Under the pieces are notes generated by a model. It ran no database searches. It was not told the DNA's origin and worked only from the letters and a program-made list of their open reading frames with translations. The position numbers and the translations under genes were made by a program. A DNA stretch of 64,000 nt, from assembly GCF_050436995.1 (NCBI RefSeq), contig NC_134770.1, forward strand, positions 3,296,501 through 3,360,500. Direction: 5' to 3'. Position 1 is the stretch's first letter. Every line of letters starts with the position of its first letter. This DNA comes from Anticarsia gemmatalis (Eukaryota; Arthropoda; Insecta; Lepidoptera; Erebidae). Below are positions 1 through 11,983 of this stretch, in pieces.

Positions 1-590
1 TGTATGTCTGTCTTTGTGTAATTTAAAGCACCGAAACATGTATCATTTCACCCAGACAAAGCTAATAAGATATTCAAATATAATCCGCTTCAAGATTGTC
101 ACACGAAACTGCAACGAAACCTCAGACAGTCAAGGTTGCGTCTCAAGTAGGTACACAACTACGTAATCAAAGGCACCGACAAGTGCAACTGAGATAACAA
201 ACGCAGTATCAACATGACTGATTGTCTGTTACGATGAATTGTATGTTTGTACAATGTGGTTCATGTTTGTATGTAAGAAGACTAATAGATCCATTGAACT
301 TTTTAATTAAAAGCACAAAAACATGAATAATTTCACCCAGACAAAGGTAATATTCAAATATAATCCTCTTGAAGATTGTCACACGAAACTGCAACGAAAC
401 CTCAGACAGTCAAGGTTGCGTCTCAAGTAGGTACACAACTACGTAATCAAAGGCACCGACAAGTGCAACTGAGATAACAAACGCAGTATCAACATGACTG
501 ATTGTCTGTTACGATGAATTCTATGTTTGTACAATGTGGTTCATGTTTGTTTGTATGAAGACTAATACTAGCCATATTGTGGATGTTTGT
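1..590. repeat. ~280 bp tandem duplication
   Basis: Two head-to-tail copies of a roughly 280 bp unit. Long stretches match almost exactly at an offset of 280 (the segment from about 94 to 285 against 374 to 565), with small indels at the junction near 290-335. The first copy seems to begin at or before base 1, so the array may continue to the left. No coding potential or known family recognised. Confidence 0.85.
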
Positions 591-644
591 GGCTTGGTCT
601 GAATTTAAGTTTGTGGTATAGACGTTTGAAAATCAAAACCAAAA

Positions 645-990
645 ATTAAATTACTACTTACTAGTTACTACTTAACTGTATAGTAGTATAGTAGTATAGT
701 ACTAGGTAGTATAGTAGTAATTACTATACTACCTAGTACTACTACTACTACTAACTACTACTATACTATTACTACTACAATACTATTACTACTATACCAC
801 TACTACTACTACCATGCTACTATACTACTACTACTATACTACTACCATATTACTACTACTATCATACGACTACTACCATACTACTACTACTATACTACTA
901 ATACTATACTACAGCTATATTACTACTATTATACTACTACTACTATACTACTACTACTATACTACTACTACTATACTACTACTACTATAC
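645..990. repeat. (TAC)n / TACTA trinucleotide array
   Basis: Imperfect array of TAC/TACTATAC units. Around 683-738 the array switches strand (GTAGTATAG runs into CTATACTAC), forming an inverted repeat around a GTAGTAA/TTACTA centre. The short reading frame across it is a by-product of the repeat. Confidence 0.9.
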
Positions 991-1015
991 TTTGCCTAAA
1001 TTTATTGAATATATT

Positions 1016-1092
1016 TTTTGAGGGCATGCACACTCCCCGCACTTGGCCAGTGTGGGGTGACTGTTGCCCAGCAGTGGGGGAGGAATGGTATA
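1016..1092 (+). mobile_element. SINE tail fragment
   Basis: Contains GAGGGCATGCA, CTTGGCCAG and TTGCCCAGCAGTGGG in order. These match the 3' body of the tRNA-headed SINE seen in full at 59478-61567. 5' truncated. Confidence 0.7.
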
Positions 1093-1890
1093 AGAAAAAT
1101 TAAATTGAGATAGTTTCAGATTTAGAGTATCACAGTAAAGACAAAAATAGCTTAGGACATTATAACATTGTATATTGTGTTCTTCCTATGATTAGAGACT
1201 TAGCGTAGGCTTACAACAATCTTATCAAACGTAACCATAAAACATACTTTTATAGAACTTATGACATATTTACAGCAAAATAACTATAGGTACCTACAAA
1301 CATTTTTCAATTGAACGTAGCACAAATAAACAACAATATTCCTCAAGGAAATGTCAACATATTTTTCAAATTCGCCAATAAAGAAACATTTATTACATTA
1401 ACAAATTTCAACAGCAAAACAAAAGGAATCGATCACAACACCTCTGACCGTGACAAAAGGAAAACAACAATATTACAACAACGGTAATCTTATTTAACAA
1501 AATTTCCCAACAAAACGGACCTTAAACATTGATTTATTGGATCCCCTGTGTATAATGAACGCCATTGCGATTAGCTGGACGGAGACGAGCCACTTTTAAT
1601 CGCCTACTTTCGCTACAACGCTACGAGTAAGCAACACATTTTTTTTTAAACTTGCCTTCGTCTCGTCATCCAAAAGGCTTAAAGTATTGGATAGTTACAA
1701 GCTTCACTTCTCTTGAGCATTCTTAGGCCAGTAAAATTATTTATTCATCTGGATAATATTTAATTAACATTTACTACTATGTTCATGAAAGCTACAGTTA
1801 AGCTCTAGTGTAAAAAGCAAGTATGAAAGGAACTTAAAATAAATTCTGATAGTTTTAGTTAACTGATAAGGTATTAAGAATCATTGAAGG
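1093..1890. other. AT-rich stretch, nothing assigned
   Basis: Mostly A/T-rich unique-looking sequence. A short GC-richer patch near 1560-1610 has no open frame or motif I recognise. Confidence 0.5.
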
Positions 1891-1891
1891 C

Positions 1892-1934
1892 AATCAATAA
1901 CCGTTTAAAGTAGTACTTTAAACGGTTATTGATT
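1892..1934. repeat. Perfect 43 bp palindrome
   Basis: Arms of 21 bp (starting AATCAATAACCG) are exact reverse complements around a single central G at 1913. It abuts a second palindrome that begins at the next base. Confidence 0.95.
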
Positions 1935-1974
1935 TCTTTTGCACGGAAATCGAATTCGATTTCCGTGCAAAAGA
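1935..1974. repeat. Perfect 40 bp palindrome
   Basis: Arms of 20 bp (TCTTTTGCACGGAAATCGAA and its exact reverse complement) with no spacer. It directly follows the 43 bp palindrome, giving two adjacent perfect hairpins. Confidence 0.95.
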
Positions 1975-2413
1975 TAAACTTTGTATGCTAATTAGTTGCA
2001 AGCGAAGACACAAAAAGTTGCCCGTTTACCAATGGTAAGTCCGAAGTTACAATTTCTTAAATCAAAATTGACACATTTGCGAGATCCCCTAACGCGGTTA
2101 TCCAAAAGTTTATTGTAGAAAACTGGGTCAAACTTTCCGGTACTTTGTTAAAAATATTTCGACAATTTCTTAAAGGGTATGCTTAGAATTCAATTTTGGG
2201 ATTATTAAACGCGTCCGTGCTGTATTGTTTGAGTAAAGTTTTCATGAAGATGTAAATTTAATGTCACCGCTGTTCAGTTGAATGGCCACAATTACGTTTT
2301 TGATTGTTTGTTCTTTTTGGATTTGAGAGGAAAATGTTCAACGTCTTATTTTTTAAGGTGTCATCACGCAATGTTACATTTTTAAATTATGACATTAAGC
2401 AATTGCAATAAGT
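1975..2413. other. Unassigned AT-rich stretch
   Basis: No reading frame or repeat recognised before the TIR element at 2414. Confidence 0.5.
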
Positions 2414-2580
2414 CTTGCTACACACATATTCGGTTCGACATTCATCGGGCTAGCCGTGTGTAAAAACCGAGTATGTATATCTGAACCCGATCGGCACAAG
2501 CCGGACAAGTGAGTCGAGTCGGTTGTTGTTCGATAATATTTCCGAACTAACGTGCCGGACCGAATGTCTGTGTAGCAAGC
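2414..2580. mobile_element. TIR element (TTGCTACACA family), MITE
   Basis: About 167 bp with imperfect inverted ends. The left end is CTTGCTACACACATATTCGG and the right end reads CCGAATGTCTGTGTAGCAAG. A second, interrupted copy lies at 55291-55650 and a fragment at 46505-46575. Too short to encode a transposase, so non-autonomous. Superfamily not assigned. Confidence 0.75.
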
Positions 2581-2614
2581 TCCACTGTTGTAATTCTTAA
2601 GTTATCTATACTAA

Positions 2615-2860
2615 TCTATACTAATATTATAAAGCTGAAGAGTTCGTTTGTTTGAACGCGCTAATCTCAGAAACCACGAGTCCGATTTGAAAAAATCTTT
2701 CAGTGTTAGATAGCCCATTTATCGAGGAAGGCTATAGGCTATATATCATCACGCTACGACCAATAGGAGCAGAGTACCAGTAAAAAATGTTACAAAAACG
2801 GGGAAAATTTTGACTCATTCGCTCTTATGTGACGCAAGCGAAGCTGCGCGGGTCAGCTGG
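2615..2860 (+). mobile_element. Non-autonomous Helitron-type element, family A
   Basis: Starts TCTATACTAATATTATA after A. Near the 3' end is a short hairpin (CGCAAGCGAAGCTGCG), followed by about 10 nt and a terminal CTGG next to T; other copies end CTAG. TC at the 5' end, a 3' hairpin, CTRR-like end and insertion between A and T fit Helitrons. Copies: 9838-10075, 49501-49753 (minus), and the 3' halves of 36618-37079 and 37447-37928. Confidence 0.75.
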
Positions 2861-3395
2861 TCTACCATATTGCTAGCTATGACTTCCTTCTCCAACTATG
2901 AGAACTAGGGACTAGTCTGTTCGGGCTGAACAAAATTTTGCAATACCCTACATTGTAGAATGCTACGTACATATCTAATTAGGTAGGTAGTTTATTCTTC
3001 AAGAACACCTAGAGGTCGCAATACTCGCAATTTGTTTTCACGCGACCATTTTCTGTTTCTCGTGTACCTACATTGTACACACAAGCTACAACATTAAGCT
3101 CCAAAAGAAAATTCCTAAACATTTGCCTTTCCTTCCAACAATAACCATAGAACCCTACATCAATACAACCCGGGTTTACATAACCTAATATTACGGTCTA
3201 GCTATAGTCCAACAACTTAGAAAAAACCTTGTGTGCAAGGTTCGCTGCTGTAGGAGGTATACCAATTTCAGAATTTAGAACATCTTAGACCCGAAGGCAT
3301 CAGGCAGTTGACGGTGGCCTGTTTGATACATTTTTCTTTTGAAAAATACACAGAATCATTCATTATTATTTAGATAAAACTTGCATGCCATTTTT
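2861..3395. other. Unassigned stretch
   Basis: Unique-looking AT-rich DNA with a stretch near 2930-3070 (ACCTAGAGGTCGCAATACTCGC) that reads like an old dispersed repeat. No open frame. Confidence 0.4.
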
Positions 3396-3625
3396 GACTG
3401 CCTCCGTGGCGCAGCGGTAAAGGCCGCCACGCCAATTGCGTTGGGAGGTTGTGGATTAGAATCCCGCACGGAAAAAAAATATTATTGTGTTATTCTGGAT
3501 CTAGTTGTACTTTGTGTCTGTCGTTAGTATGTTTATATTGTAATAATCCCCACGCCACAAGTGCAATTCTTGGTCCTGCGGGACTAAGAATTGCACATGT
3601 CGCGAGGATTTGTCTTTTTTTTTAA
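3396..3625 (+). mobile_element. tRNA-derived SINE
   Basis: tRNA-like head with an A-box-like CCTCCGTGGCGCAGCGGTAA and a decayed B box (GGATTAGAATCC), then the family body (TTGTACTTTGTGTCTG, CCACAAGTGCAATTCTT). Ends in a T run. The tail has an extra inverted repeat at 3561-3596: two 16 bp arms with one mismatch around TGCG. Other copies: 22389, 50562 and 62105. Confidence 0.85.
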
Positions 3626-4895
3626 GATTTAAAGATGCCAAGGCCTTATACTAAGTTGTTAGACTAGAAGCTAACCAAAATAAACGAACGTGACAAAACA
3701 ACATTAGGACATAAAATCCACATAAATCATGTCGCGAAGAAATCTATCTATCTCTTTCATAACTCAGCGGTTTTGTGAACAAAAAAATACATGATATTTG
3801 GTAGAAATGTATGGGTAATGTTATCATATGCTGGAAAAACAGGGGCCATAAAATCAATCCGCGGATGATATTTGTCTTTTGTGAGGGAACCGGGAGTTTT
3901 TTATCAATTTAGAACAGACGTGTGTTGTACGTGTGGGTTTAAGAAGGTCAGGTGTGGTTTGTCTTGGAATAGAGACGTTGAGAATTTTAGGGCTATTTTC
4001 TATAGCGTTGTGTCGGGATTTGTTTACTGTAGTTTTAGAATAGTTGGAAGACAAGTTTAAAATGACTGTATAGCGGTGATTAGGAATTTTATTTCGCTTC
4101 CAATATAAATAGGTAGTTATATTTGAAGTCAGTTGCTAGTACGTTAAAGGCTTTACGTTGTACGGAATTTTTAAATGTAAAGGTGTCGCTTCGTCATTGG
4201 CTTTGCTTTCAATACTTGAACAGATATAAAAACCCTCTCGTAAAATACAAATAAATCCTAAATACAAGTCATATTAAAACAATAGCATTAAAATTATTGC
4301 AGGTATCAAACCCATCAAGTACCATACCAAAATATGGGCGCAACTACTTTATCACACCACACTCACTATCCAACTGACAAACAAAAGACAAAGTCATTCA
4401 CCCCCAAAATCCTCCCAAATTGTAATTACGTCACTAATATTCTATTCTGTTTGTACTTCTGCCTTTCCTACATAATGTATCAAATGTCTCGAATGAAAAA
4501 TAGCCACCTTAGGGTAAAGGGTTTTTTGCAGGGTGTAGGACCTTGTCGTCACCTTTTGTTTTAAAGGGATGACTTTTTACCAAAGGGATAAGAGTAAAAT
4601 GAACAATTATTTTCTGTGTGTGCTCTTTTGGATTTAATGGAGTTCGTTTTTTGTCTTTGTAGGATGGAACATTATAGTAGAAATTTTGGTGCTTTTAAAA
4701 TTTTTCTGTGAAGATACAGCTAAAGCATTAAATAGCCCCTTTCCCTTTAAAAGCATATTGTCTAGTTAATAGCTTCGAGGATCGTGGTGCATTTGAATAC
4801 TAAATAAATCAAAAACAAAGGTTTGTGGAGATCATAGCGTGTGGATTCTTTGGTTTCTGCCTACATGGTACACAAACGTGATTTTATGTAAACTG
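3626..4895. other. Unassigned AT-rich stretch
   Basis: Two overlapping opposite-strand short frames at 3854-4060 and one at 4334-4564 have no recognisable domain and no promoter or splice context. I read them as chance. Confidence 0.5.
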
Positions 4896-5050
4896 TAGCT
4901 CGATTCTCTACTACTATCGACTACCGACAATCGACTGTCATTAGATAAATTTTGTATGAAAATCGGATCAGCGCCTCTGACGGACGTCGTAGAAACTTTT
5001 TGGCAATACATACTAAATGTGTAAAATTTCGATAGCTAGCTAGCTAGTAC
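4896..5050 (+). mobile_element. MITE, TAGCTCGATTCTCTAC family
   Basis: Left end TAGCTCGATTCTCTACTAC, then family motifs CTATCGACTACCGACAA, TTTTGTATGAAAATC and GCGCCTCTGACGG. The right end is degenerate (TTTCGATAGCTAGCTAGC). Intact copies close with the inverse GTAGAGAATCGAGCTA. Related copies: 26969, 32515, 32695, 36291, 37285 and 48309. Confidence 0.7.
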
Positions 5051-6514
5051 AGTAGGTAGTATTTATTATTAAACGTTAATAACTAGGTAGTAACAAGTAG
5101 TGTCGGACAAAATAAGTGTTTAGCCGTTATAATTAGTATATCATCAATTGCTATTTATAAGTAATTGGGGCAAACGTTAAAAATATCGGGAAATTGCTTT
5201 GAATTACTGAAATAATATTTAAGTGGTAGTTTTAAACTGGAATGTTTTGCTTTTTCTGTGATAAAATTAAAGGCTAACTGTTAAAACAAGAACATAAAAA
5301 AACTAGGTGGGTAGTTTCTTATACTAATATTAACAATGTGCTGTCTTGTGCGCTTTTACGACTGAATTGCTAAACCGATTTTCATGCCATTCAAGCATAA
5401 CAGTTAAACACTCAATGGACAGCTGTTTTTTACAGAGTACAGAGACGACGAGTAACCAGCTATTTTGGACAGTATAAAAAGCTTATACTTTATATGATTT
5501 TCAATTGAATTGAGTTACCAAAACAAATCCAATTCACGCAAAACCTGACGTAAACATAAAAAATATACATCGGTAATAATCTATCAAAGAGCCAAGCATT
5601 CAAGTAAAACAGAAACAAACCACAATTTAAACGAATTTCGAATTAAATTCAACCGTCAAAGAATGAACGGAAAGAGCGCCTCTCGTTGCATTTTGTTTGA
5701 CGGAATTCATCGAAACCGCTACGATAGTGGTCCTTGTGCACTTAAAATATTGAATGAATGATATCGAATGAAAGCTGCATTGAGTGAGCAATTGGACTGC
5801 AACTTGCGGTAAGGAAATTAAATGAACGATTGTAAATGTATAAAAGGTTTTTGATTTACTTTTGTTTTAAATAATAGTAGGTATTAAATTCATGGACGTG
5901 ATCTGAAATAGCAGTGTATTTACGATTGTTTAACGAGTGCAAGATTTTGAAATCTAGAAAGGGAGTTTTATATTTTTCAGTATCTATGTGAATAGCAATA
6001 TTATTAGTTTTATTAAGTATGGTTTAGATTATTATTTTGACTAAAATTTATTTATTTAAGTATATGAATTATTTAATAAATACTTAAAATGTTATTATAA
6101 TTATTTAATTTATTATTTATTTTATGACACAACTTTTAAATTAAAATTTAAAAAAATGATGTCATATGATAATAAAATATGATTGCTAGGCCCTTAGAAA
6201 TGGCAAATTGCCTGGAGGATATTCGACCTTATCTTAAGGTCGACTGTACCTTGTAGAAAATACGTTATCAACAATATCAACGAATAGGCAGCTACATCAA
6301 ACTCAAACAAATAACACCTCAAAAATAAATTCAATTCGATTCGCCAACGATTTGTCAAAAGGTCATCGACTTTTGAAATGAAAACACTAGATGTAATGAA
6401 ATAAGGTTTGGGTGCGTTTTTATTGAGATAAGAGCGCTCTCAAGCGGTGAAGACTTAACGGGATACTTAGACTTGATACTCAGTAGTTGAGGTTTTTATT
6501 TATTTGTATTTATA
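5051..6514. other. Unassigned AT-rich stretch
   Basis: A decayed Helitron 5' piece (TTATACTAATATT, then CGACTGAATTGCTAAACCG) lies at about 5316-5410. The rest, notably 6000-6180, is very A/T-rich with nothing recognised. Confidence 0.4.
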
Positions 6515-6722
6515 TCGCGTCTGTGGCGCGGACAGTAGTTCAATTGACTGTTGATCATAAGGTCTCGGGTTCGATTATCGGATTCAAAGTACTATTGGTA
6601 TTTCCTTATTTATAGTTGTGTTAATCGTAGGAAGAGTTTGGTAACGTGCCCCGTAAAAAGCAATGGGCTCGCTCGCTATTGGATGGGACTAACATAGTTA
6701 AGGCGAAACGTGGCTGTATTTC
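6515..6722 (+). mobile_element. tRNA-derived SINE, second family
   Basis: Head CGTCTGTGGCGCGGACAGTAG, then a B box GGTTCGATTATC. The body has GGTAACGTGCCCCGTAAAA and GGGCTCGCTCGCTATT. Related copies include 29445-29690 (minus), 38160-38367 (minus) and 42415-42545. Confidence 0.7.
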
Positions 6723-7138
6723 AAACACATCTGCCTACATCTTTGGGCCACACACAAGTGAGTCAGAAATGATTTCGCAAGTTTTAAACACTAACGCTTT
6801 CTAATACCTCCGGAAATCCGTTCAAAATACAAGAACTTAAAATTACACAAAAGGAATTCAAACGGCCATAATTTAAGGTAACATTTCGGACCCCACATTA
6901 CAAAAACGGATCACATCGCAAAAATCTCAGCGTTTGGCAACACTATCCCTTGTAACAACCCCTAATATTGAATTTGGGGGTTTCCATTTTAATATTTTAC
7001 CCGAACTGGAAACCTTTCGGTCCGTATTTATTCGAACCCACTACATTAGAGGAATTAAGTAGGAAAACAACACGGTGTCAGATTCAATATGTCGAAAATA
7101 TTAAATAAAAAATAAACAAAGCACAATTTTAAAGAAGG

Positions 7139-7215
7139 TTTTTAGGGATCCGTGCCCAAAGGGCAAAAATGAGATCCTTTTAATAAGAGTCCGCTGTCCG
7201 TCTGTCTGTAAACAA
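7139..7215 (+). repeat. Fragment of conserved insect dispersed repeat
   Basis: Contains TTTAGGGATCCGTGCCCAAA, AAAATGAGATCC, GAGTCCGCTGTCCGTCTGTC. I recognise this arrangement as a very common lepidopteran repeat. A minus-strand copy of a later part lies at 9525-9710. Transposon class not resolved. Confidence 0.6.
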
Positions 7216-9524
7216 AAGAAATAAACTTCGTACTCAATTCCGACTCGTTGGTACTAGACTATTTTTTTACAACTTTATACTGAGTGTTTGCTTAGCAAAA
7301 CCAAGACCTCGTGATCGGCCTACACTTGGAACACAAACCAAATCGATTCCACAGTTTTACATACTTTCCTTTTTTATTTTAGTCCCTGCCTATACATATG
7401 GACAAAAGGCGTGAATGTATGTATAAACATATATTTATACATCCACCTACAAATAAACTTTACCTCGATCCAATATTATAACTTAGATAAATATAGATCT
7501 ACCCATAGATAATAATACATCAAACGCGAACGACATTTTCATCATATAATTTTCATAATTACCTTGACATTATGAAACAAAATGTCATAGTAGGTTTCCC
7601 TTGCCTGTGATTTAAAAGAAATGATAAAAATATTACAGTCGCAGTCATAAAGATAGTTGCTATGATATTAGTGATGCAACGGCAGTCGTTGGTTCGATTC
7701 CTAGAAACGAAATAACTAACCAACTACGTAGGTAACTATCTACCTAAATTATCTAGAACAAAAAAAATGTAACAGAGACGAATTGAAAAATTAACTGAGG
7801 AAAGCTTTAGAATTTGGTGCGGAAAATAGGTCCCGCTATCCGATTAAATATTTGATCTAAGTACATACATAATATCACGCCTTCTTCCCTTAGGGCTGTA
7901 GGCAGAGACCAGAGAACGCCACTAGGTATTTTAATTAAAATAACTTCACCCGTTTTAGGTTATATCGAAAAGTGATGTTGGAGGAATAGAAACACTAATA
8001 TATTTAATAGAAAAGTACGAGCCTTTCCCAAAACTCTAGACGCGAAAAAAATCAAAAAACACTTTTCCCCACTCGGTTAACCAACAACCAACTTGTGAAC
8101 AGTCGACAAATACACTGTTCGGACTATAGAGGAATAGACGAAAAACAATTTAAATTATTTAATCTGTAACCCTTTAACATAACTCGAGGCCTAATCCCTC
8201 CCCCTCGTTTTGGAGGAGACCCTTGCCTTGCAGTGGGACAAAAATGATTATTAAAAAAAAGCCTTAAAACATAGTCATTTGTCCACAAATCAATGCACAA
8301 TTCCAGAAATCAACAAGAAGACAAAAACAGTTCACACACACACTATTTGGATCATAGAGTAATACGAAAAACATCTTTAAATCATTTAATCTCCGTGCTT
8401 TAAAACAGAGTCGTCTAACTGACGATTGCACGTACATTCGGACATACACTGTGAGGATACTTTCAGCAAGTATTAGGTACTCAGTCGTGCTTACCCGTTC
8501 ACTCGTGCAAGCGAATGCCTCACTACTGTGGCCATGAGGTTCATGATTCTGAAACTAGTTTTTTCTTTTATTAGGTATACTTTCAAAGGTTTTGATGAAT
8601 AAATTGGTGACTAGGTACTTTAATTACCCTTTAGCGCGATTTTATTCAACCAATAGTATCGAGAGTTGATATTTAAAATATACTGAAGAACTTGTTCCCT
8701 TAGCATCCGCTAGGAGCGCTGAGGTAGCCGGTTGACGATAGTAGTAGGAAATCCCACCTCTATTTCTAATTTAAACAGTATTAGGAAAGTTGTTGCTTTG
8801 TACGAGGCACCAAATTCAATGGAATTAAGTCTTAAATCATCATATTTTCAATTCGCCTTTGAGATTTTGGTGTGTGAACCAGAAAGCGGTCTCTTGCGAA
8901 GTTCTAAATGTTCTTTTTCTTGCTTGACACGGATTATCTTCTAGAACTATACCAACTTAAGTTTAATTCCATAGCTAACTTAACTAACGAAGTAAATGTG
9001 AATGAGAAACTCAAGAAGAATATTTTTTAAAAATACTACGTCATACAGAAATACTCAATTTCTAGCTTCTCTCCTCAAACGCTTATTAAAAGTTGTTTAT
9101 CTTTATATCAAGAGATAATTAATACAACAAAGTTCACTGACCTTAACCAAAAAAATTGCTCCAACAATTGCCACGAAAGCTAAACACAGGCTTCACAATT
9201 AACCCCATTGTAACATGTAACTAGTTATTAATCAATTAAGTCGCAAGTGTCATTGTATCGCCCGGGTTAATTTTCATGACGTCAGCGATATGTAGTGTAT
9301 TAATTAGATACGTGTATTACGTACTAGAGTTATAGTTTAGATATCTAGGTACTAGTAATATGTATTAATCAATTTAATATAAGCTTAGGTAAGTACTTAT
9401 CGTATCTAATTGTATTTTGGCAAAAATTGCCCACAATGGTTTGGCTACAAATTGGTCAAAACCAGCCAAGTACGTTTCGGATTTGTGCACGAAAGTTTTT
9501 AAGCCATTATTTAGAAAAAACTGC
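7216..9524. other. Unassigned stretch
   Basis: Mostly AT-rich. A tRNA-like B box scrap (TTGGTTCGATTCCTAG) lies at about 7689 and a SINE tail at 8186. The 70-codon frame at 8732-8944 has no recognisable domain. A perfect TGACGTCA lies near 9278, with no other promoter evidence. Confidence 0.4.
8186..8243 (+). mobile_element. SINE tail fragment
   Basis: GGCCTAATCCCTCCCCCTCG followed by GGAGGAGACCCTTGCC and GCAGTGGGACA. Matches the 3' end of the SINE at 59478-61567. Confidence 0.75.
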
Positions 9525-9710
9525 AAAAAGATCTCGTTTGTTTCATAGGAGCCCCCTAAAATATTTGTTTTAATCTCGTTTTAGTACTTATTGTTATAGC
9601 GGCAACAGAAGTACTTACATCATCTATGCAAAGTTCAACTGTCTAACTATCACGGTTCATGAGATACAACCTGGTGACAGACAGACATACAGTACGGAAC
9701 ACTAATATGG
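9525..9710 (-). repeat. Conserved insect dispersed repeat, minus strand
   Basis: Reading the complement: CTGTCTGTCACCAGGTTGTA, TCTCATGAACCGTGATAG, AGACAGTTGAACTTTGCATA, TTGCCGCTATAACAATAAG, GGGGGCTCC. This is the downstream part of the family started at 7139-7215. No protein encoded. Confidence 0.65.
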
Positions 9711-9837
9711 ATACCTCCCAATATTTGCGTTGATTTTACTACGTAGTTGTAAGTGCAAAGACACAGTAAATAGGTATACCTAAAAAGGTACATATGTACC
9801 TAAGCCATGAGCGTAAATAATACAATATCTCCCGTAA

Positions 9838-10075
9838 TCTATACTAATATTATTAGGCTAAAGAGTTTGATTGTTTGTTTGAACGCGCTAATCTCAGGAA
9901 CTACAGGTCCGATTTGAAAAATTATTTCAGCGTTAGATAGCCCATTTATCGAGAAAGGCTTTATAACATCACGCTAAGGCCATTAGGAGCGGTAGCAACG
10001 AAAAATGTTACAAAAACGGGGGGAATTATGACCCATTCTCTCTTATGTGACGCAAGCGAACTTGCGCGGGTTAGT
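9838..10075 (+). mobile_element. Non-autonomous Helitron-type element, family A
   Basis: Starts TCTATACTAATATTATTAGG. It keeps the family body (GAACGCGCTAATCTCAGGAA, GATAGCCCATTTATCGAG) and the near-terminal GACGCAAGCGAACTTGCGC hairpin. The last bases are decayed (TTAGTTT in place of TCAGCTAGT). Confidence 0.75.
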
Positions 10076-10804
10076 TTCAAATATTTGGTTACCCTACTAA
10101 AGTATGAATGTCTACTTCATTATTTCGGCACAGCACATCGACTGCGTTCGGGACGTGTCCTACAAAGACAAATATTATGGTGAACCTATTTACAAAGCTT
10201 TGCTGTACAGATTGTGACGATTAGATAACGAATGCTGTGCTTGAACTGTGAATATAAAAAAATAAAATATATCCATTAGGAATATCTTTGAACAAGAACC
10301 TACAAGAATTTTACATATAGCATATTATATATGTGGGTATAAAAATAAATAAGCCATAATATTACCTAGGTAGGTTATGACAACACAAAATAGTAACTCA
10401 AGTTCGTTTGTTTAATTTATATTTTAAAGAATACTTAGAGGCTGTAGAGGCTTCTATCATATCAGACTTAGAAGAATATTATTAATTATTCTCTAACCAA
10501 TTATCCATTCTAATTTAAATTTACTTCGAAAATAGCTAAAACACAAGCTAACAATTACTTAGATAAATAATTAAACTTAACGAACATAGCGATAGGCGCG
10601 CTATTTCATTTACGTATTAATAATATGGACAGCTAATTGTAATATTCATTAATACTAAAATCTTGTAAAAGCTGGTTTCTAATGAGGTGCAATTAATAAG
10701 AAGTCGATATAAAGGTGAAGATACATTAAAACGTAACACGCAAGTAACACGGAAAGCTAAGCTAGCCCCTGCAACATTCATTGACCAATGCATCAGTAAA
10801 AGTT
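10076..10804. other. Unassigned AT-rich stretch
   Basis: No gene or repeat recognised. Confidence 0.5.
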
Positions 10805-10806
10805 TA

Positions 10807-10923
10807 CCCCTCGGTTTCTGAGGTACATTTAGCGGTAGTTTATCTATTCAATAGTGTCAAAACTCATACAAAAAAAGCTTTTAAATAGATAACCTACCGT
10901 TAAATTTTCTCAGAAATCGGGGG
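10807..10923. mobile_element. Foldback MITE, CCCCCGGTTTCTGA family
   Basis: Nearly the whole 117 bp folds on itself: CCCCTCGGTTTCTGAGG at the left and its imperfect inverse TTCTCAGAAATCGGGGG at the right, flanked on both sides by TA. A TA target duplication fits Tc1/mariner-type MITEs. Other copies: 19092-19209, 41539-41657 and a fragment at 35378-35442. Confidence 0.85.
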
Positions 10924-10925
10924 TA

Positions 10926-11983
10926 AGTCAGGTAGTAATTTTATTGCAAAAATAGCATATTCTGCCAATACTATCACGCTTGTAATAATGTATTCTGCAA
11001 ACAATGTTATGAATTTTTGTCAGCCATTTTGCTGAGTCAAAAAATATGAAGTACGAACTTTATTTTGCTTATTATTATAAGTATAATTAAGAACATACGT
11101 AACCACATTTAGCCAGGTATAAGCATGTCATGAAAAAGTAGAATTTCTAAATTTCGTATTAATTTTATCAATATTAATAGCTACTTGCTACGGAAAACCT
11201 TACATCTAAGCTTTTGTAAATCTGATTGCTCGCTAAAACACATATCTAATACCAAAATCTCATAAGAGCGCTGTCGTAGATACTTGTGTAAAGTAACCAT
11301 ACACCATAGTGCAATAATACCTTTACACACATAAATCTTTACTGCATTTAGGTTAAGTTACACACATACGATATTTATCATTTCGTGACGTGATAATTGG
11401 CGCCACTTGTGAATTTAGATGCAATTTATAATTAATTTAATGGCCATACAGGTGTGTACGTTTATAGTGAAAATGAATGGATATAAAACTTTAATATTGC
11501 TAATATTATGTTATGATCAGTTGCAGTAATATCTTGTTTACGAGATCATAGATATATCTAAACAAAACTTTGTTTAGTCTACAATCTCGGGTTGAAGACA
11601 ATTATTATAAACAGAATGATAAAATTCATTGTATCAATAATAGTTCTGCTTAGTTTGGAATCAAATGACCGTTTGTGAGTTGTCTCTGTTGTAATCTATT
11701 ATTTTTAAAGCTAGCTGTTCGAACAAAAGATTATGATTTTGAAACGATTTTGAAGAATTCGAACTGAATTTTTTAAACATATTTTTGACAAAGAAAAAAA
11801 ACTTTTACAAAAGTAAAGGTAACTCTGTATGTTATAGGTATATTATTTTGTTATGCATTTACAGTTAAATAAGCTTTGGATTCAAAAGTTATGGATTAAT
11901 AATCCAAAAAATATAGGCTACACAATCGTTTCTAGAGGGGAATACCCAAGTCACTATAAAAATATTTACATTTTATTTATATT
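10926..11983. other. Unassigned AT-rich stretch
   Basis: No gene or repeat recognised. Confidence 0.5.

Noticed and set aside
640..1000. Tyrosine/leucine/threonine-rich small protein
   Set aside because: Translation of the (TAC)n array.
9278..9285. TGACGTCA CRE-like palindrome (also near 37265 and 47028)
   Set aside because: Three 8-mers in 64 kb without other promoter signals are not enough to claim function.
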